Of a stretch of DNA of 64,000 nt, positions 41,820-49,672 are shown one piece after another. Position numbers and translations under genes: made by a program. The first letter of the stretch is position 1. Every line of letters begins with the position of its first letter. The notes beneath the pieces were generated by a model, which saw only the letters and a program-made list of their open reading frames with translations, searched no databases and was not told the origin of the DNA. The DNA comes from Mesorhizobium sp. B2-1-8 (lineage in GTDB: Bacteria; Pseudomonadota; Alphaproteobacteria; Rhizobiales; Rhizobiaceae). The stretch spans positions 5,619,501 through 5,683,500 of the forward strand of contig NZ_CP083952.1 of assembly GCF_006442545.2 (NCBI RefSeq), given 5' to 3'.

Positions 41820-42271
41820 TGGAACAGATCCAGTATTTCGAGGACTACGAGATCGGCTCGACCCGGCTGACCAGCGGCCGGACGATCACCGAGACCGACT
41901 TCATCGTCCATGCCGGCCACACCGGCGATTTCTTCCCGCACCACATGGACGCCGAGTTCATGAAGACGACGGCGTTCGGCCAGCGCATCGCGCATGGCAC
42001 GCTGGTGTTCTCGGTCGGGATCGGGCTGACGGCGACCGTGATCAATCCTGTCGCCTTTTCCTATGGCTACGACCGGCTGCGCTTCATCAAGCCGGTGTTC
42101 ATCGGCGACACGATCCGCACGCGCACCACCATCGCGGCCAAGGAGGACGACCCCAAGCGACCGGCTTCAGGACGGGTGATCGAACGCTGCGAGGTGATCA
42201 ACCAGCGCGATGAAGTGGTGCTGGCGGCCGACCATATTTACATCGTCGAACGCAAGCCGGCGCAGGGCTGA
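41819..42271 (+). CDS. MaoC-like hot-dog hydratase with intact catalytic dyad
   Basis: This 150-residue MaoC domain has the hydratase-2 motif as [11 protein letters not shown], giving Asp37 and His42 in the Asp-x-x-x-x-His spacing, followed by [13 protein letters not shown]. It shares the block [20 protein letters not shown] with the MaoC protein encoded at 30204, which lacks the His. The two could form a hetero-oligomer with one active subunit, as in HadAB-type dehydratases (inference). It ends the sugar-importer operon. Its substrate would be a CoA thioester or a related acid. Confidence 0.88.
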   Translation: MEQIQYFEDYEIGSTRLTSGRTITETDFIVHAGHTGDFFPHHMDAEFMKTTAFGQRIAHGTLVFSVGIGLTATVINPVAFSYGYDRLRFIKPVFIGDTIRTRTTIAAKEDDPKRPASGRVIERCEVINQRDEVVLAADHIYIVERKPAQG

Positions 42272-42394
42272 AACGCAGCGTAATTCCTACGAACCGGTGG
42301 CGCACGGTGATGCGCTCCAGTCCGAGCAGCGGCGAACCGGTCCGCAGGCAACCGCGCGCCATGGTATTGATCGCGGGCGGCCCTGCCCCTCGGT

Positions 42395-42876
42395 CTAGGA
42401 TTTTCGCGATAGCCCGCCACCGTCTATCGCATTGACGAGTGTCTCGCTTCCTTCACGCATATGCTGTCTCAGAACACTCACGGCCTTCTTGCCGTCGCGC
42501 TGACGGCAAGCGGCCAGCAGATGGCGATGCTGCGTCTGCGAGTGGGTGCGATAGTCGAGGTTCGACAGCAGGATACGGACATAGCGGTCGGCCGCGTTGT
42601 GATGCGCGTCGATCAGGTCAAGCAAACGACGGTTGCCGCAGGCATCGTAGAGCGAGAGGTGAAAGACCCTGTTCAGGGCGCCCCAGCGGCCGACATTGCG
42701 CTCCGCGTCGATCTGATCGAGCACCTGCTCGGCTTCTTCAAGCTTGGCTCCGGGCAGGACCGGAACGGACAGCCGGAGCGCCTCGCATTCCATCCGGCCT
42801 TCAACTATCCGCTGGCTATGGCCTCGCGCAAAACGTTGGCGACCTGTTCGGCCACCGTCCGCGGCCTCTCGATCAG
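42395..42876 (-). pseudogene. GntR-family regulator remnant
   Basis: Reading leftwards from 42876, a GGGAGG site is followed by codons for ERPRTVAEQVANVLREAIASG, the first helix of a GntR winged HTH, ending at an in-frame TAG (42807-42809). The rest of the DNA-binding domain is missing. Sequence then resumes in another frame at 42793 with an intact FCD domain (ECEALRLSVPVLPGAKLEEAEQVLDQI, LNRVFHLSLYDACGN, QTQHRHLLAACRQRDGKKA). So about 50 codons of the HTH are deleted and the frame is broken. Some annotations may show only the FCD part (132 codons) as a gene. It is convergent with the MaoC gene. Confidence 0.7.
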
Positions 42877-42943
42877 GCCTCCCCTAAATCCGCGCAATCG
42901 AAGCTCCCATGCCACGCGATGGCCAGCCTAGTGGAAAACCTGC

Positions 42944-42961
42944 GGGGATATAAGTATCCCC
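42944..42961. other. GGGGATA-TAAG-TATCCCC hairpin
   Basis: A perfect 7-bp stem with a 4-base loop lies in the gap between the GntR remnant and the end of doeB. The remainder of 42877-43059 shows no gene. Confidence 0.35.
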
Positions 42962-43021
42962 GTGTACGAGAGCGGTTTGGTTTCCAGCGGAGGAGTGACA
43001 CCGGGGCTATGGATGGCTGGG

Positions 43022-43045
43022 TCCGCCCGGCATGGTCCGGGCGGA
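43022..43045 (-). terminator. Hairpin at the end of the ectoine operon
   Basis: TCCGCCCGG (43022-43030) pairs with CCGGGCGGA (43037-43045) over a 6-base loop, 14 bases beyond the doeB stop. It is GC-rich but lacks a T-run in the minus direction, so it is a weak or factor-assisted terminator candidate. Confidence 0.4.
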
Positions 43046-43059
43046 GAAAATCACGTCGG

Positions 43060-44061
43060 TCAATCGACCTGCACGGCGACCACCGCGGCGCAGTCGCCGG
43101 CCTTGACTAGGCCAGGGAAATGCCGCGCTGTCAGCATGCCCGACATTTTCGCCCGGATTTCCTGCGGCGCAACGCCGGTGCGGCCGGTGGAATGGATGCG
43201 GGCGAGCACCGCGCCTTCTTCGACGGGCTCGCCGAGATCGACCATGGTTTCGATCATGCCGTCGTCCTCGGCGAAGCAGAAGCAATCTCCCGACGGCATG
43301 TCCAGCCACTGGGTTTTGCCCGCCTCGACCGCCCCGGCTACGATGCCGGCATGACGCAGCACGTTGAGGATGCCGCGCCGGGCGATCCGCACCGTCTCGG
43401 CTCGCGATGTGCCGCCGCCGCCGAGCTCGGTGGTGACGAAGACCTTGCCCATCTCTTCGGCCGCCGTGTCATACATGCCGATCGCATCGATCTCGGTCAT
43501 GCGCATCGAGAACGGCGCCGAGAATGCCGCCACCGCGGCAAAGGCTTTCTGCTCCAGCGCCTTGTCGGACAGAGTGTGGGCGGCGCAGAACGGCACGAAA
43601 TCCAGCGTTTTGCCGCCGGAATGGAAGTCGAAGACGATGTCGGCGCGGGGCAGCAACTCGCGTTGGAAGTAATCGGCGATCTTCTGCGTCACCGTGCCGT
43701 CCGGCCGGCCGGGAAAGCTGCGGTTCATGTTACCCTTGTCGATCGGCGAGGTGCGCGTGCCGGCCCGAAAAGCCGGATAGTTCATCGCCGGCACGATGAT
43801 CACCGTGCCGCCGACCTGGCTGGGATCGAGCGTGCGGGCGAGTTCGTAGAGCGCCAGCGGCCCTTCATACTCGTCGCCATGATTGCCGCCGGTCAGCAGC
43901 GCTGCCGGCCCCTTGCCGTTGCGGATGACGCAGATCGGGATCATCACCGAGCCCCAGGCCGAGTCGTCGCGGCTATAGGGGAGGCGCAGGAAACCATGCT
44001 GGACGCCGTCGCGATCGAAATCGACGGTCGGTGCGATCGGCGACGGGCGAAGACTGGACAT
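43060..44061 (-). CDS. doeB: N-alpha-acetyl-L-2,4-diaminobutyrate deacetylase (DoeB/EutE)
   Basis: This 333-residue zinc deacetylase belongs to the AstE/aspartoacylase group. Zinc ligands are in LLTGGNHGDEYEGP (His and Glu) and IVFDFHSGGKTLDF (His). FPGRPDGTVTQKIADYF and the C-terminal domain with GRTGVAPQEIRAKMSGML complete the family pattern. It deacetylates the ring-opened ectoine product to 2,4-diaminobutyrate and is known to act with DoeA. It is the last gene of the minus-strand ectoine operon, 5 bp behind doeA. Confidence 0.9.
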   Translation of the reverse strand: MSSLRPSPIAPTVDFDRDGVQHGFLRLPYSRDDSAWGSVMIPICVIRNGKGPAALLTGGNHGDEYEGPLALYELARTLDPSQVGGTVIIVPAMNYPAFRAGTRTSPIDKGNMNRSFPGRPDGTVTQKIADYFQRELLPRADIVFDFHSGGKTLDFVPFCAAHTLSDKALEQKAFAAVAAFSAPFSMRMTEIDAIGMYDTAAEEMGKVFVTTELGGGGTSRAETVRIARRGILNVLRHAGIVAGAVEAGKTQWLDMPSGDCFCFAEDDGMIETMVDLGEPVEEGAVLARIHSTGRTGVAPQEIRAKMSGMLTARHFPGLVKAGDCAAVVAVQVD

Positions 44062-44066
44062 CGGGC

Positions 44067-45245
44067 TCAATCCTTCACCACCAGCTTGCGCGGCACATTG
44101 GCCAGGCACTCCACACCGGTTTCGGTGATCAGGATGGACTCGGTAATCTCCAGCCCCATCGTCTCCAGCCACAAACCGGTCATGAAATGGAAAGTCATGC
44201 CGGGCTTGAGCTCGGTGCGATCGCCGGGGCGCAGGCTCATCGTGCGTTCGCCCCAGTCGGGCGGATAGGAAATACCGATCGAATAGCCGGTGCGGTTGTC
44301 CTTAACGATACCGTATTTCTTCAGCACGGCGAAAAAGGCATTGGCGATGTCCTCGCAGGCATTACCCGGCTTTGCGGCGGCAAGGCCTGCTTCCATGCCT
44401 TCCAGCGTCGCTTTCTCGGCATCGAGGAATTCCTGCGTCGGCTTGCCGAGGAAGACGGTGCGCGACAGCGGGCAATGGTACCTGTTGTAGCAGCCGGCGA
44501 TCTCGAAGAACGTGCCCTCGCCCCGCTTCATCGGCTTGTCGTCCCAGGTCAGATGTGGCGCCGAGGCGTCCGCGCCTGACGGCAGCAGCGGAACGATCGC
44601 GGGATAATCGCCGCCGATGCCGTCGACGCCGCGCGTGCCGGCATCATAGATCTCAGCGACCAGATCGCATTTGCGCATGGCGACTTCGATCTTGTCGAAG
44701 ATGCGCTGGTGCATCGCCTCGACGATGCGGGCGGCCTTGCGCATATAGTCGATCTCGGTCGGGCTCTTCACCGCGCGCTGCCAGTTGACCAGCGCGGTGG
44801 CATCGACGAAGCGAGCGTTGGGCAGATGCTTCTGCAAAGAGGCGAAGGCGGCGGCGGAGAACCAGTAATTGTCCATCTCGACGCCGATGGTGAGCTTGCC
44901 CCAGCCGCGATCGGTCAGCACGCTGGACAGGAAATCCATCGGATGGCGCTCGGTCGATTGCACATAATGGTCGGCGTAGCCGACGATGTTGTCGTGAGCG
45001 AGATAGGCGGTGCGCTTGGCGCCGTTGGCGTCCTGGCCACGGCCGTACCAGACCGGCTCGCCCGACGGCGGCACGATGACCGCCTGATGGACGTAAAACG
45101 ACCAACCATCATAGCCGGTCAGCCAGGCCATGTTGGAGGGATCGCTGATAACAAGGAGATCGACGCCCTTCGCCTCCATGGCTTTCCGCGTCTTGGCGAG
45201 GCGTTCCCCATATTCGCTCCGCGAGAATCTCAAGTTCGGCTGCAT
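44067..45245 (-). CDS. doeA: Ectoine hydrolase (DoeA/EutD)
   Basis: This 392-residue M24 (creatinase/aminopeptidase fold) enzyme has the N-terminal creatinase domain with VISDPSNMAWLTGYDGWSFYVHQAVIV and the pita-bread catalytic domain with FFEIAGCYNRYHCPLSRTV, GYSIGISYPPDWGER and LWLETMGLEITESILIT. It opens the ectoine ring to N-acetyl-diaminobutyrate. GAGG lies upstream of ATG 45245. A 137-bp gap holding a palindromic repeat separates it from eutC. Confidence 0.92.
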   Translation of the reverse strand: MQPNLRFSRSEYGERLAKTRKAMEAKGVDLLVISDPSNMAWLTGYDGWSFYVHQAVIVPPSGEPVWYGRGQDANGAKRTAYLAHDNIVGYADHYVQSTERHPMDFLSSVLTDRGWGKLTIGVEMDNYWFSAAAFASLQKHLPNARFVDATALVNWQRAVKSPTEIDYMRKAARIVEAMHQRIFDKIEVAMRKCDLVAEIYDAGTRGVDGIGGDYPAIVPLLPSGADASAPHLTWDDKPMKRGEGTFFEIAGCYNRYHCPLSRTVFLGKPTQEFLDAEKATLEGMEAGLAAAKPGNACEDIANAFFAVLKKYGIVKDNRTGYSIGISYPPDWGERTMSLRPGDRTELKPGMTFHFMTGLWLETMGLEITESILITETGVECLANVPRKLVVKD

Positions 45246-45322
45246 TTTGTTGGTCCTCGTTTGTTAGGGCTGGAGCTGTTTCAACTCCGTTGAATCGGGC
45301 TCCAGCTAGTTCTTTTTGTCGC

Positions 45323-45369
45323 AGCATGATCTGCCGGGAAAACCGGTTGCCATTGTTCCGGATCATGCT
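45323..45369. repeat. Rhizobial palindromic intergenic element
   Basis: Perfect 9-bp arms AGCATGATC (45323-45331) and GATCATGCT (45361-45369) enclose AAAACCGGTT and other sequence that looks like the scattered palindromic elements of Mesorhizobium genomes. It sits inside the eut operon between eutC and doeA, where it could form an RNA hairpin. Confidence 0.55.
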
Positions 45370-45382
45370 CCTGCGGCCGGCA

Positions 45383-46375
45383 TCAGCTTTCAAAAATCGT
45401 TCCGGCTTTCGCGGCCAGCGCGCGGTCGCGGGCGAGCGTGGCGATCGCCGTATCCTGCACGCCGGTGCCGGTAAGATCGACGATGGTGATGTCGCTGGTC
45501 GAGCGCCGGCCGTGCTTCGCGCCGGCGATGATCTGGCCGAGCTCGGTCACATCCGTCTCGGCCGGCATCACGCCCGCCGCGATGGCATGGTGCAGTTCGC
45601 CCAGGCGCCGCGTCTGCTTCGCGCTGTCGGCGACATAAAGATCGGCCATGCGCAGGATCGCCGGCGCGATCTCGTTCTTGTGCTCGGCGTCGGACCCCAT
45701 GGCGGTGATGTGCTGGCCGGCCGAGACAAACCCTGCCTTGATCAGTGGTTCGGTCGACGGCGTGGTGGTGACGATGATGTCGGCGCCGGCAACAGCGTTG
45801 GCCGCTTCGGGTTCGGCGCGCACGTCGATGCCGAGCTTTTCGCGCAAGGCGGCCGCGGCAGTCTCCGCCTTGGCGGCATCGCGCGCCCAGATTCGCGCCT
45901 GCGTGATCGGCCGCACCAGCATCAGGGCTTCCAGCTGCAGCCCTGCCTGGACGCCGGCACCGAAGATCGCGGCGACGGATGAGTCCGGTCGCGACAAGTG
46001 TTTGGCCGCTACGGCTCCGGCGGCAGCGGTGCGAACGTCGGTCAGATAGCCGTTGTCGAGCAGCAAGGCCTCGACCAACCCTGTCTCCGATGACAGCAGC
46101 ACCATCATGCCGTTCACGCTGGGCAGGCCGAGCTTGGGATTGTCAAAGAAGCCGGGGCTGATCTTGATGGCGAACCCGTCGATACCAGGCACATAGGCGG
46201 TCTTCACATCAACCTCGCCGCGATGCTGCGGAATATCGAGCCGCAGGATCGGCGGCATCGCCACCGGCAGCGTGGCAAGCGCGCGGAAGGCATTTTCGAC
46301 ACAGGCGACGGCATCGAGATCGAGCGTCACGATTGTGCGCAGTTCAGCTTCGGTGAGGATTGTCATTCTGCTCAT
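45383..46375 (-). CDS. eutC: EutC, ornithine-cyclodeaminase-like protein for hydroxyectoine use
   Basis: This 330-residue member of the ornithine cyclodeaminase/mu-crystallin family has a dimerisation N-domain (KTAYVPGIDGFAIKISPGFFDNP) and a Rossmann domain (AAIFGAGVQAGLQLEALMLVRP, ADIIVTTTPSTEPLI). With EutA and EutB it is thought to convert the hydroxylated diaminobutyrate arising from hydroxyectoine. ATG 46375 overlaps the eutB stop (ATGA); ATG three codons on is also possible. Confidence 0.9.
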   Translation of the reverse strand: MSRMTILTEAELRTIVTLDLDAVACVENAFRALATLPVAMPPILRLDIPQHRGEVDVKTAYVPGIDGFAIKISPGFFDNPKLGLPSVNGMMVLLSSETGLVEALLLDNGYLTDVRTAAAGAVAAKHLSRPDSSVAAIFGAGVQAGLQLEALMLVRPITQARIWARDAAKAETAAAALREKLGIDVRAEPEAANAVAGADIIVTTTPSTEPLIKAGFVSAGQHITAMGSDAEHKNEIAPAILRMADLYVADSAKQTRRLGELHHAIAAGVMPAETDVTELGQIIAGAKHGRRSTSDITIVDLTGTGVQDTAIATLARDRALAAKAGTIFES

Positions 46376-47364
46376 GCGGCGCGCTCCGAAATCGATGGTA
46401 TCTCCCCGCAGACGACCTTCCTGTGCAGTTCCATGTCGATGTTGCGGCCGGAAAGCAGAACCACCACCGGCCCCTGCACCTTGACCTTGCCGGCGAGCAG
46501 CGCGGCGATGCCTACCGCACCTGCTCCTTCGACGATCTCGCGTTCCTGTTCATAGGCATGGCGAATGCCGGCGGCGATTTCGTCCTCACTGAGCAGGATG
46601 ACATCGTCGAGCAGGTCGCGGCACATGGCGAAGGTCAGCCGGTTGTCGAGGCCGATGCCGCCGCCGAGCGAATCCGCCAGCGTCGGCAGTTCCTCGGCCA
46701 AGACAGGGCGGCCCGCATCGAGGCTGGCCTTCATCGCGGCGCCACGTGCCATCGACACGCCGATTATTTTTGTGCCGGAGTTAATGCCTTTGATTGCGGC
46801 AGCAACACCGGAGGCCAGTCCGCCACCGGAGAGCTGCACCAGGACGAGAGCGGCATCCGGGACCTGCTCCATCACCTCCAGTCCGAGCGTGCCCTGGCCG
46901 GCAATGATGGCCGGATGGTCGAAGGGCGGCAGCATGACAAGCCCCTCCTCCGCCACCAGCCGCTCGACCTCCTGCTGGGCGTCGTCCTGGCTGTTGCCGA
47001 CAATACGGATTTCCGCGCCGAGGCGGCGGATTTCGTCCAGCTTATTCTTGGGCACCAGTCGAGACATGCAGATCACCGCACGCATGCCCTCCAGCTTGGC
47101 CGCGTGGGCAAGCGCGCGGCCATGATTGCCGGTCGATGCCGCAACGACGCCGCGCGCCTTCTCCTCGGCATCAAGCGAAGCGACGGCGTTCGAAGCGCCG
47201 CGCAGCTTGAAGCTGCCGGTGGTCTGGCGGTGCTCAAGCTTGAGATGAACCGGGACGTCCAGCCGTTCGGAGAGATTCGCCGAAAGCACGACCGATGTGC
47301 GCTCGATCTTGCCGGCAATTCGCTCGCGGGCGGCACGGATATCGCCAAGGGTTACTGTCGCCAT
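46372..47364 (-). CDS. eutB: EutB, threonine-dehydratase-like protein for hydroxyectoine use
   Basis: This 330-residue fold-type II PLP enzyme has the PLP lysine in TTGSFKLRGASNA, the phosphate-binding loop near SGGGLASG and STGNHGRALAHAA. No C-terminal ACT domain is present, so it is of the catabolic type. It is assigned to removal of water and ammonia from the hydroxy-diamino acid in hydroxyectoine breakdown. It lies between eutA (5-bp gap) and eutC (overlap). Confidence 0.92.
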   Translation of the reverse strand: MATVTLGDIRAARERIAGKIERTSVVLSANLSERLDVPVHLKLEHRQTTGSFKLRGASNAVASLDAEEKARGVVAASTGNHGRALAHAAKLEGMRAVICMSRLVPKNKLDEIRRLGAEIRIVGNSQDDAQQEVERLVAEEGLVMLPPFDHPAIIAGQGTLGLEVMEQVPDAALVLVQLSGGGLASGVAAAIKGINSGTKIIGVSMARGAAMKASLDAGRPVLAEELPTLADSLGGGIGLDNRLTFAMCRDLLDDVILLSEDEIAAGIRHAYEQEREIVEGAGAVGIAALLAGKVKVQGPVVVLLSGRNIDMELHRKVVCGEIPSISERAA

Positions 47365-47369
47365 GATCG

Positions 47370-48152
47370 TCAGTCGCGCGACAAGGGCAGCGTCATCAGA
47401 CGGCCGAATTCGGGATGGGCTGTCTCATCATTGCAAAGGCGCAGACAATTCCAGGCCGTCGCCTGGTTGCTGGTCACCACCGGGCGGCCGGTCGCCTGCT
47501 CCATGCCGGAGACCGCGAGCGCGCCGCGCAGTGCTGTGCACGACACGAAAAGCGCATCGGCCTGCGGATGCATTGCCTGGCGTGCGAGATCGACAAGCGT
47601 CGCCGGGGCGATGCGCGCCATCTCACGGTCGTCCTCGAAGCCGAGACAAGTGAAGCTTAGGATTTCGAAGCCACGTTCGGCGAAATAGGTCGCCATCGGC
47701 CTGGAGGTTTCGGCCGTATAGGGCGTGAGGATGCTGATCCTGCGCACGCCAAACGCATTCAGCCCGCGCACGCCGGCCATTGTTGGTGTCACGACGGGCA
47801 CGCCTGGCTTGGCGGCCTTGATCGCAGCCTCGACCTCTCCATCGCCAATCACAACCGAGGCCGACGTGCAGGAATAGCAGATGGCGTCGAGCGGCTCATC
47901 GGGCAGGATCAAGGCCGCGCCCGCCGTTAGCGCCGGCTGCATCTTGCGCAGATTCTCAGGCGTCGTCGGATTGGCGTAGGGAATGCGGGCGACGTAGACG
48001 CCGATCCGTTCGCTCGCCACCATGCGGCGAAAATCCGGCTCGGTCGTATGGTCGGTGGCCAGGATGATCAGGCCGACACGCCGCCTCAGCGGGCGGTCAT
48101 CGAGCGCTGGCCGGTTGGGTGCCACTTTGATCTCGGGCAAGGGCTTCATCAT
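47370..48152 (-). CDS. eutA: EutA, Asp/Glu-racemase-fold protein for hydroxyectoine use
   Basis: This 260-residue protein of the maleate isomerase / arylmalonate decarboxylase group has two catalytic-type cysteines in ICYSCTSASVVIG and LFVSCTALRGA, each at the family position. It probably isomerises or epimerises the hydroxyectoine-derived intermediate before EutB and EutC. ATG 48152 abuts the ehuD stop with no gap. A second in-frame ATG follows at once. Confidence 0.9.
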   Translation of the reverse strand: MMKPLPEIKVAPNRPALDDRPLRRRVGLIILATDHTTEPDFRRMVASERIGVYVARIPYANPTTPENLRKMQPALTAGAALILPDEPLDAICYSCTSASVVIGDGEVEAAIKAAKPGVPVVTPTMAGVRGLNAFGVRRISILTPYTAETSRPMATYFAERGFEILSFTCLGFEDDREMARIAPATLVDLARQAMHPQADALFVSCTALRGALAVSGMEQATGRPVVTSNQATAWNCLRLCNDETAHPEFGRLMTLPLSRD

Positions 48153-48812
48153 TTATCTTTCAATCTTGCCGTAGCGGCGTTCCAGCCAGCGCAACAGTAC
48201 GACCGAAATCAGGCTGATGGCGAGGAAGAAGGCACCGACCAGCGTGATCGGCTCGAGGTAGCGATAATAAGTGTTGGCGACGCTTTTTGCCTGGTTCATC
48301 AATTCCAGCACGGTGATCGCCGAGAGCAGCGGCGTCTCCTTGAACATGGCGATGAAGTAGTTGGCCAATGCCGGGATCATCGGCGGAATGGCCTGCGGGA
48401 TGATGATGTGCGTCCAGGTCTGCCGGGCGCTGAGATTGCAGGCCTTGGCGGCTTCCCATTGGCCACGCGGTACATTGTCGATGCCGGCACGGTAGACTTC
48501 CGCCGTGTAAGTGCCGTAGTGCAGGCCGAGCCCGATGACGCCGGCGACCAGCGGCGGCAGCAGGATGCCGATGTCGGGCAGCACATAGAAGATAAAATAG
48601 AGCTGCACCAGGAGCGGTGTGCCGCGGATGAATTCGGTCACCCAACCGACGGTGCGCGACACCGCCTTGTTGGGCGAGCGGCGCGCCAGCGCGATCCCCA
48701 ACCCGACGATCGCCGCCAGCACCGAACCGAGCAGCGTCGCCAGGATGGTGATCTTCACCCCCTGGATCAGCGTCGGCAGGATCTGCCGGACAAAATCCCA
48801 ATCCCAATCCAT
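48153..48812 (-). CDS. ehuD: EhuD, ectoine/hydroxyectoine importer permease
   Basis: This 219-residue polar-amino-acid-type (HisM/GlnP) permease has about five helices and the EAA region RGQWEAAKACNLSARQTWTHIIIPQAIPPMIPALANYFIAMFKETPLL. ATG 48812 (start MDWDWDFV) fits the family; the longer frame upstream is not conserved-looking. It is paired with EhuC, 34 bp upstream. Confidence 0.92.
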   Translation of the reverse strand: MDWDWDFVRQILPTLIQGVKITILATLLGSVLAAIVGLGIALARRSPNKAVSRTVGWVTEFIRGTPLLVQLYFIFYVLPDIGILLPPLVAGVIGLGLHYGTYTAEVYRAGIDNVPRGQWEAAKACNLSARQTWTHIIIPQAIPPMIPALANYFIAMFKETPLLSAITVLELMNQAKSVANTYYRYLEPITLVGAFFLAISLISVVLLRWLERRYGKIER

Positions 48813-48846
48813 CAGCGGGCCCAATTCATCGGGAATGCTTTGGCCA

Positions 48847-49506
48847 TCAGACTCGCACTCCGTCGAGGCCGCGTGCCATGCGGCGTTCCAGCGAGCGCAC
48901 ACCCCATGAGATGAGCAGCGCCAGGATGAAATAGATGACGAGGATGGTGGTGAACGGCACCATGGTGTTGCCCGTCTGGGAGCGCACCACCTGTGCCTGG
49001 AAAGTGAGGTCGGCGAGCGAGATCAGCGAGACCACGGATGTCGCCTTGAGCAGCTCGATGGCATTGTTGCCGAAGGTCGGCAGCATCACCAGAAACGCCT
49101 GTGGCAGGATGACGTGGCGCATCCCTTGCCAGCGGCCCAGATTGAGCGCGATGCAGGCCTCATGCTGTTCGCGGCCGATCGATTGCACGGCGCCGCGCAC
49201 CACCTCGGCGGCATAGGCTCCGACATTCAAGCCCAGCGCCAATACGCCGGCCTGCAGCGGAGTCAGTTCGAGACCCAGCAGGGGCAACACGAAATAAGCG
49301 AAGAACAGCTGCACGAAGATCGATGTGCCGCGGAAGAATTCGATATAGGCCGTCGCCAAGGCCCGCAGCGCGAAGAAGCGCGACAGGCGCCCCAAGCCGG
49401 CGAGAAAGGCCATGATCAGGGCCAGCACGGACCCCATCAGCGTCAGCTCGATGGTGACAAGCGCTCCCTGCAATATCAGGCCGAAATAGCCGGACCACTG
49501 GGTCAT
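48847..49506 (-). CDS. ehuC: EhuC, ectoine/hydroxyectoine importer permease
   Basis: This 219-residue partner permease has the coupling loop SIGREQHEACIALNLGRWQGMRHVILPQAFLVMLPTFGNNAIELLKATSVV and IEFFRGTSIFVQLFFAYFVLP near the N-terminal half. It works with EhuD, EhuA and EhuB in uptake of ectoines as nutrients. Between it and ehuB lies a 125-bp repeat element. Confidence 0.92.
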   Translation of the reverse strand: MTQWSGYFGLILQGALVTIELTLMGSVLALIMAFLAGLGRLSRFFALRALATAYIEFFRGTSIFVQLFFAYFVLPLLGLELTPLQAGVLALGLNVGAYAAEVVRGAVQSIGREQHEACIALNLGRWQGMRHVILPQAFLVMLPTFGNNAIELLKATSVVSLISLADLTFQAQVVRSQTGNTMVPFTTILVIYFILALLISWGVRSLERRMARGLDGVRV

Positions 49507-49535
49507 TGAGTTTCCAACGTTTGTAGTACTGGGGT

Positions 49536-49660
49536 CCTTCTCCCCATTTACGGGGAAAAGATGCCGGCAGGCAGAAGAGGGGCAGCGCTAGCCCGGCAAA
49601 CCGGGCGCCGCCCCTCATCCGGCCCTTCGGGCCACCTTCTCCCCGTGAACGGGGAGAAGG
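49536..49660. repeat. RIME-like rhizobial intergenic mosaic element
   Basis: The element is bounded by two related hairpins, CCTTCTCCCC-ATTTA-CGGGGAAAAG at the left and CCTTCTCCCCGT-GA-ACGGGGAGAAGG (49635-49660) at the right. Between them are a long imperfect stem from GAGGGGC (49577) to GCCCCTC (49616) and the small stem GGCCC-TTC-GGGCC (49621-49633). The layout and wording match the RIME class described in rhizobia. It sits between ehuB and ehuC inside the operon. Confidence 0.8.
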
Positions 49661-49672
49661 CAAAAAGAACGG

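Noticed and set aside
42238..42420. 60-codon minus frame between the MaoC gene and the GntR remnant
   Set aside because: It has no motif and overlaps both neighbours; not supportable as a gene.
46360..47688. Open frame of 442 codons on the plus strand
   Set aside because: It is antisense to eutB and part of eutA, which are unmistakable family members.
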